DNA of 52,946 nt from Hyphomicrobiales bacterium (GTDB taxonomy: Bacteria; Pseudomonadota; Alphaproteobacteria; Rhizobiales; Rhizobiaceae). The notes beneath the pieces are model-generated. The model was given only the letters and a program-made list of their open reading frames with translations, had not been told where the DNA came from and made no database searches. A program made the translations under genes and the position numbers. The stretch lies in the NCBI GenBank assembly GCA_011087605.1, contig JAALLE010000017.1:1-52946 (forward strand). Reading direction: 5' to 3'. Below, piece after piece: positions 49,336-52,946 of this stretch; position 1 is the stretch's first letter; each line of letters opens with the position of its first letter.

Positions 49336-49770
49336 ATGACCACTCCGTTTGATCCAATGTCTCCAACTTCCTGCGTTAGTTTTCGATTGCGCCGGGCGGC
49401 AAGGATTGTTGCGAAAACCTATGATGCTGCCCTGAAACCCGTTGGGCTGCGCAACACGCAATTCACATTGCTGGCGGCGTTGATAATGGAGGGGCCGCAA
49501 AATATTGGCCAACTGTCGGAAGCTTTGGCGACAGACGGGACAACGCTGACTCGAAATCTTCAGGTCATGTCCAAACGCGGTCTCGTGGAAGATGCCAGTT
49601 TCCACGAAGACGAGCGGGTCCGAATTGTCAAAGCGTCGCAACAGGGGGAGGCGGTGTTCCGTCAGGCGTTGCCACATTGGCAGATGACCCAACAAAAAAT
49701 GCTTGATGTTTTTGGCCAGGAGCGGTGGAGCGAATTAGCCGATCTGCTGCAATTGGTTGAGTCGAAGTAG
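49336..49770 (+). CDS. MarR family transcriptional regulator
   Basis: 144 residues. The MarR winged helix is I-G-Q-L-S-E-A-L-A-T-D-G-T-T-L-T-R-N-L-Q-V-M, with the wing D-E-R-V-R-I-V-K. Dimerisation helices flank it. Operator 1 upstream suggests autorepression, and operator 2 lies in the next promoter. Possible targets are the membrane protein at 49953 and perhaps neighbouring amine-pathway genes. Confidence 0.92.
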   Translation: MTTPFDPMSPTSCVSFRLRRAARIVAKTYDAALKPVGLRNTQFTLLAALIMEGPQNIGQLSEALATDGTTLTRNLQVMSKRGLVEDASFHEDERVRIVKASQQGEAVFRQALPHWQMTQQKMLDVFGQERWSELADLLQLVESK

Positions 49771-49788
49771 GATTTTTTTTGGAAAAAA

Positions 49789-49804
49789 TATGTATATACA
49801 GATA
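49789..49804. promoter_or_regulatory. MarR operator 2
   Basis: TATGTATATACAGATA contains the perfect 10-bp palindrome TGTATATACA (49791-49800). It lies 19 bp after the marR stop and about 150 bp before the membrane-protein ATG at 49953. Its reverse complement matches operator 1 over 11 bp. Confidence 0.6.
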
Positions 49805-49952
49805 AACATCATTCGAAAATTGAAAGCTGATCCGGCAGGCCCGCCCAAAGATGTTTCCCGCGGGCGCAACTACTTCTGCCGTACCTTTCAGCAAAATCTT
49901 TGAACTGATGCATCCATTTAAATTCACCCCAACCCAAACTCGGAGATAAACT

Positions 49953-50459
49953 ATGGGAACCACAGAGATTTTCCTTTTGCAATTTGTTCTGACCCTGATC
50001 GTCATTGGCCTGCTGTCTCGATGGTATTTGGCACCCTGGCTGGTGGAAAAACCGCTACAGGTGGCGTTGGGAATATTGATTATCCCGCACGCGTTTCGAC
50101 ATATCGGCATGACGTTTTTGACCCCGGCAGTTGTTGCCGACACCATGCCGTCAGGATTTGCTGTTGCTGCCGGGTACGGCGATCTGGCGAGCGGCATTCT
50201 GGCAATTTTCGCCCTCATTGCGCTGCGTCGAAACATGGCCGTCGCCATAGGCCTTGTCTGGACATTCAATATTGTCGGCTCAATTGATCTGATCAACGCG
50301 CTGCGTCAGGCAGAAGCCGTGCCACATTTTGCAGCTGCATGGTACATTCCAACTTTCCTGGTACCGTTGCTGATCGTCACCCATGTTATGATATTTGCCC
50401 GTCTTTTTAGGCACAGCCGCTGGCCGCAATCAAACTTTCGGGCCAATCCTGCCGCTTAA
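49953..50459 (+). CDS. Small integral membrane protein, unknown function
   Basis: 168 residues with about four or five spans: 5-24, 34-52, 67-90, 96-114 and 127-149. Segments such as P-H-A-F-R-H-I-G-M-T-F and G-Y-G-D-L-A-S-G-I-L-A look conserved, but I cannot name the family. The ATG is 15 bp after GGAGAT. It sits behind MarR operator 2, so expression is probably induced when MarR is released. It could be a transport or membrane-stress protein. Confidence 0.7.
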   Translation: MGTTEIFLLQFVLTLIVIGLLSRWYLAPWLVEKPLQVALGILIIPHAFRHIGMTFLTPAVVADTMPSGFAVAAGYGDLASGILAIFALIALRRNMAVAIGLVWTFNIVGSIDLINALRQAEAVPHFAAAWYIPTFLVPLLIVTHVMIFARLFRHSRWPQSNFRANPAA

Positions 50460-50470
50460 GAACACGGATC

Positions 50471-50497
50471 GCGGCCCGGAAACGGGCCGCATTTATT
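50471..50497. terminator. Terminator between the membrane protein and the convergent amidotransferase gene
   Basis: GCGGCCCG (50471-50478), a GAAA loop and CGGGCCGC (50483-50490) form an 8-bp stem followed by ATTTATTT on the plus strand. The minus-strand gene stops at 50493, so the stem lies within 2 bp of that stop and may serve both genes. Confidence 0.8.
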
Positions 50498-51227
50498 TGT
50501 AGGTATCGATGAACTTCTTCAGAATTTGGCCAGGAAATCCAACGTCCTGTTGATGGCAAAACTGAATGAGTTCATCGGCCTTAGACGGAGGGAAATAGCC
50601 TTTGTTCTTGTAAATCCTGATGCGGGTTTCAAACACTTCACTGTCTGCTTCTGGATGAAACTGCGTCGCATAGACATTTGATTTATAGCGGATCATCTGG
50701 AAAGGGCAGGGGTCGGAGGCCAGCAGATGGGTGCACCCATCCGGCAAATGCTGCACGGCTTCCTTGTGGCCGACAAACGCCATGAACCTGTCGGGTAGTC
50801 CTTGCAACAGGGGGTCATTGATCCCGTCAGCGGTAACTTCGCATTCGACCGCGCCAACTTCTTCACCAAACTTCTCTTTGTTAACGTTGCCGCCCAGATG
50901 ATGCGCCAGAATGCCGATGCCATAGCAGCAGCCCATATAGGGAAAGTCTGACTGGGTGATTGCCGGCATCAGACCAAGGATCGCATCTTCAATGCGCTTT
51001 TCCAGTTCCGGTTTTTCGGATTCAGGATCACTTACACAGCCCGGACCGCCTCCGACGATAACGCCGGCATAATCTTCAAGCTTGAGGTTTTCTGGAATTG
51101 TCTGCTGATCCAGCCTTATCCGAACCGTCTGCGATGGTTCCAGCCCTCCCTTGTCGAGAATTGCCTGATACTCGTCGTCGGACGCTTCGGTTTCAGGGCG
51201 CAGTTGCAAAATCAGAAAAGGTTTCAT
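50493..51227 (-). CDS. Class I glutamine amidotransferase
   Basis: 244 residues. Y-A-G-V-I-V-G-G-G-P-G (53-63) forms the oxyanion strand, M-G-C-C-Y-G (98-103) the nucleophile elbow with C101, and Q-F-H-P-E-A-D carries the His-Glu dyad. The last motif position usually Gln is Gly here (C-Y-G-I-G). Homologues hydrolyse gamma-glutamyl amides, and the neighbouring GS-like ligase and aldehyde dehydrogenase make removal of a gamma-glutamyl group a sensible role. It lies 80 bp after the aldehyde dehydrogenase gene on the same strand and is probably its operon partner. Confidence 0.88.
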   Translation of the reverse strand: MKPFLILQLRPETEASDDEYQAILDKGGLEPSQTVRIRLDQQTIPENLKLEDYAGVIVGGGPGCVSDPESEKPELEKRIEDAILGLMPAITQSDFPYMGCCYGIGILAHHLGGNVNKEKFGEEVGAVECEVTADGINDPLLQGLPDRFMAFVGHKEAVQHLPDGCTHLLASDPCPFQMIRYKSNVYATQFHPEADSEVFETRIRIYKNKGYFPPSKADELIQFCHQQDVGFPGQILKKFIDTYK

Positions 51228-51307
51228 GCGGGATCAGTGAAATTAACTATTGCTGATGGATACATGGGGAAAAATATCGGGTGAGACAAGCCATTGGGAG
51301 CATGAAC

Positions 51308-52792
51308 CTAAAGCTGAATCCAGGCTGTCTTCAAATTCATGTATTTTCCGATAGCGTGCAGCGACTTGTCGGAGCCGTTTCCGGACTGTTCAACACCGCC
51401 AAGTGGCACGGTTACATCTGCACCACCATAGGTGTTGACATGCACCACCCCGGCATTGATCGCCCGCACCATCCGGTGAGCGCGGGACAAGTCTGATGTC
51501 CAAACACCCGATGCCAGCCCATAATCGGTACCGTTAGCAAGCTTGATGGCATGTTTTTCATCCTCAAACGGGGTGATCGTCAGCACCGGCCCGAATACCT
51601 CTTTCTGGAACACGGTATGGTCGAATTCAACTTCGTCGATAATTGTTGGCTCCATATAAAAGCCACCTGATTCTTGGTGGCATTGATTGCCACCCAGAAC
51701 CACATTGCCACCTTCTTTGACGGCTGTTTCTACGGCATGTAGGTTTTGCTGCAATTGTACAGCAGAATTGATTGCTCCGCTTTTGGTGTCGAGTTGCAAT
51801 GGGTCTCCCGGTTGCAACTTTTGACTGGCCTCGACAACGGCTGCAGCAAAATCCCGTTGAATGTCCCGTTGAACCAGGAGCCGCGACCCGGCGACACATA
51901 CCTGACCTGAATTGCGGAAAATACCACCAGCAACGACCGCCGCCGCTGTATCCAAGTCTTTGGTATCGCTGAAGATAATGTGGGGCGACTTGCCACCAAG
52001 TTCGAGATAAACGCGTTTCAGATTGGACTGAGCGGAATATTCCATCAAACGGCGACCTGTTGTCCCCGATCCGGTAAACGCCAGTGCCCCGACATCGTTG
52101 GAAAGCGCCAGCGCTTCTCCGACAATCGCACCTTCGCCGGTGACTACGTTCAGCACGCCTTCGGGCAGCCCTGCTTCCAACGCCAGTTCTGCCATGCGAA
52201 TAAGAGTCAATGAAGCGGTTTCGGGCGGCTTCACCACAACGCTGTTGCCAACGCCAAGGGCCGGCCCAAGTTTCCAGGCACCGATCATCATTGGAAAATT
52301 CCAAGGGATAATGGCGCCCACGACACCAATTGGTTGGTGATGAATCAGACCCAGAACATTGTCTGCCGTGGGTGCGATTTCACCGTAGATCTTGTCGATC
52401 GACTCGGCGTAATAGCGTATCGTGCCGGCAGCCGACAGCGGTTCGGCCTTATAGGCCATGGCGATTTCGGTACCGTTGTCGCGCACGCCCAGCACCGCCA
52501 GTTCAAGAGCGTGCTGCTCAATCAGGTCGGCCCATTTGTGCAATACTTTCTTGCGGGCAGCAGGTGGCTGACCACACCAGCGGCCATCTTCAAACGCGGA
52601 TTTTGCCGAGGCAATGGCTGCTTGCATATCGGCGGCGCTGCTGTTGGCAATGGTTGTCAGCGGCGACCCGACGATCGGACTGATGACATCCATCACGGCA
52701 CCGGAAACTGAGCCAACCGATTGCCCGTCAATCAGATTGAGGAACGGTTGAACCTTTTTGACACGTAAAAGATCTATTTCTGATTGTTCCAT
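51308..52792 (-). CDS. Aldehyde dehydrogenase
   Basis: 494 residues from the ATG at 52792, with AGGA 9 bp upstream; the frame to 52846 lacks a ribosome-binding site. The NAD fold has the conserved W-N-F-P-M (about 150), L-E-L-G-G-K with the general-base Glu, and N-S-G-Q-V-C with the catalytic Cys. The tail K-Y-M-N-L-K-T-A-W-I matches broad-range and gamma-aminobutyraldehyde-type enzymes (PuuC-like). It is cytoplasmic. Upstream of the amidotransferase gene at 50493, it fits oxidation of an aldehyde formed from an amine, but other aldehydes are possible. Confidence 0.92.
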   Translation of the reverse strand: MEQSEIDLLRVKKVQPFLNLIDGQSVGSVSGAVMDVISPIVGSPLTTIANSSAADMQAAIASAKSAFEDGRWCGQPPAARKKVLHKWADLIEQHALELAVLGVRDNGTEIAMAYKAEPLSAAGTIRYYAESIDKIYGEIAPTADNVLGLIHHQPIGVVGAIIPWNFPMMIGAWKLGPALGVGNSVVVKPPETASLTLIRMAELALEAGLPEGVLNVVTGEGAIVGEALALSNDVGALAFTGSGTTGRRLMEYSAQSNLKRVYLELGGKSPHIIFSDTKDLDTAAAVVAGGIFRNSGQVCVAGSRLLVQRDIQRDFAAAVVEASQKLQPGDPLQLDTKSGAINSAVQLQQNLHAVETAVKEGGNVVLGGNQCHQESGGFYMEPTIIDEVEFDHTVFQKEVFGPVLTITPFEDEKHAIKLANGTDYGLASGVWTSDLSRAHRMVRAINAGVVHVNTYGGADVTVPLGGVEQSGNGSDKSLHAIGKYMNLKTAWIQL

Positions 52793-52946
52793 AACATGCA
52801 GTCCTGTGTGAATTCGCCGATATCTGTAGCATCGCCAGAGCCGCAATGTCGTGGCTTCAACCCGATAAATCAGCCCGTCTTAGTAAAAGTAAAACGTAAC
52901 TACCCAGCTACCCCAACCTGATGCTTTTATAGACGGCCCATCAGAC
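52793..52946 (-). promoter_or_regulatory. Region upstream of the aldehyde dehydrogenase gene
   Basis: About 150 bp before the window edge without a gene. It should hold the promoter for the aldehyde dehydrogenase-amidotransferase pair. TATCTGTA at 52821-52828 equals a half-site of the MarR operators at 49291 and 49797, but an 8-mer is expected by chance about once or twice in a window of this size. Confidence 0.3.

Noticed and set aside
1-52946. Mobile elements, prophage or integrative island
   Set aside because: No integrase, transposase, phage structural gene, tRNA-linked att site or flanking long repeat was seen.

Overview
The window looks like a chromosomal segment of an alphaproteobacterium, probably a marine or soil heterotroph of Hyphomicrobiales or Rhodobacterales type. 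The grounds are moderate GC by eye, a TRAP solute receptor, Cox-type molybdenum hydroxylase genes, a non-pyrrolysine MttB next to a dimethylglycine/sarcosine dehydrogenase-like enzyme, a group III truncated haemoglobin, a cytochrome c' and an NsrR-like regulator. No rRNA, tRNA, CRISPR, integrase or transposase was seen. Apart from one frameshifted P450 the genes are intact. The genus cannot be fixed from the sequence alone.

Region 1 (1-11.0 kb) is a catabolic regulon: TRAP receptor, PuuE-like deacetylase/amidohydrolase, three-subunit molybdenum hydroxylase, peroxiredoxin, a minus-strand operon (acyl-CoA-dehydrogenase-fold monooxygenase, flavin reductase, OsmC, TetR) and a cyclase-family hydrolase. 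Four promoters here carry closely similar 19-bp boxes, so the TetR protein probably controls them as one pathway. I infer ring hydroxylation, oxygenation and amide/ring hydrolysis of an unidentified, perhaps N-heterocyclic, compound.

Region 2 (11.0-21.6 kb) is a single long minus-strand array: cyclase, cupin, SDR, 3-hydroxyacyl-CoA-dehydrogenase-like enzyme, a complete Liv-type ABC transporter, a beta-keto-acid cleavage enzyme and an MBL hydrolase. A divergent IclR gene probably controls it. Region 3 (21.9-26.4 kb) is a phosphonate/phosphate-type ABC transporter (PhnD, PhnC, two PhnE) with an overlapping HAD phosphatase gene.

Region 4 (26.4-32.9 kb) holds an L,D-transpeptidase and a nitric-oxide-type locus: an NsrR-like Rrf2 regulator, a group III truncated haemoglobin, a 55-residue membrane protein and cytochrome c'. 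LysR, DUF2061, XRE and HEMRH-motif genes follow. Region 5 (32.9-41.2 kb) is a quaternary-amine locus: mttB, a desaturase-fold enzyme, a membrane protein and a TPR protein on the minus strand, facing a LysR gene and an FAD/GcvT-type dehydrogenase.

Region 6 (41.5-44.8 kb) has a polytopic MBOAT-like protein with its own acyl carrier protein, then an ECF sigma factor behind an ECF41-like promoter and a secreted SnoaL-like protein. Region 7 (44.8-52.9 kb) has a proline-racemase-family enzyme, two class I glutamine amidotransferases (one lacking an internal segment), a P450 split at an A7 run, a glutamine-synthetase-like ligase, a MarR regulator with matching operators before itself and the next gene, a membrane protein and an aldehyde dehydrogenase. 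Ligase, amidotransferase and dehydrogenase together suggest a gamma-glutamylated amine route.
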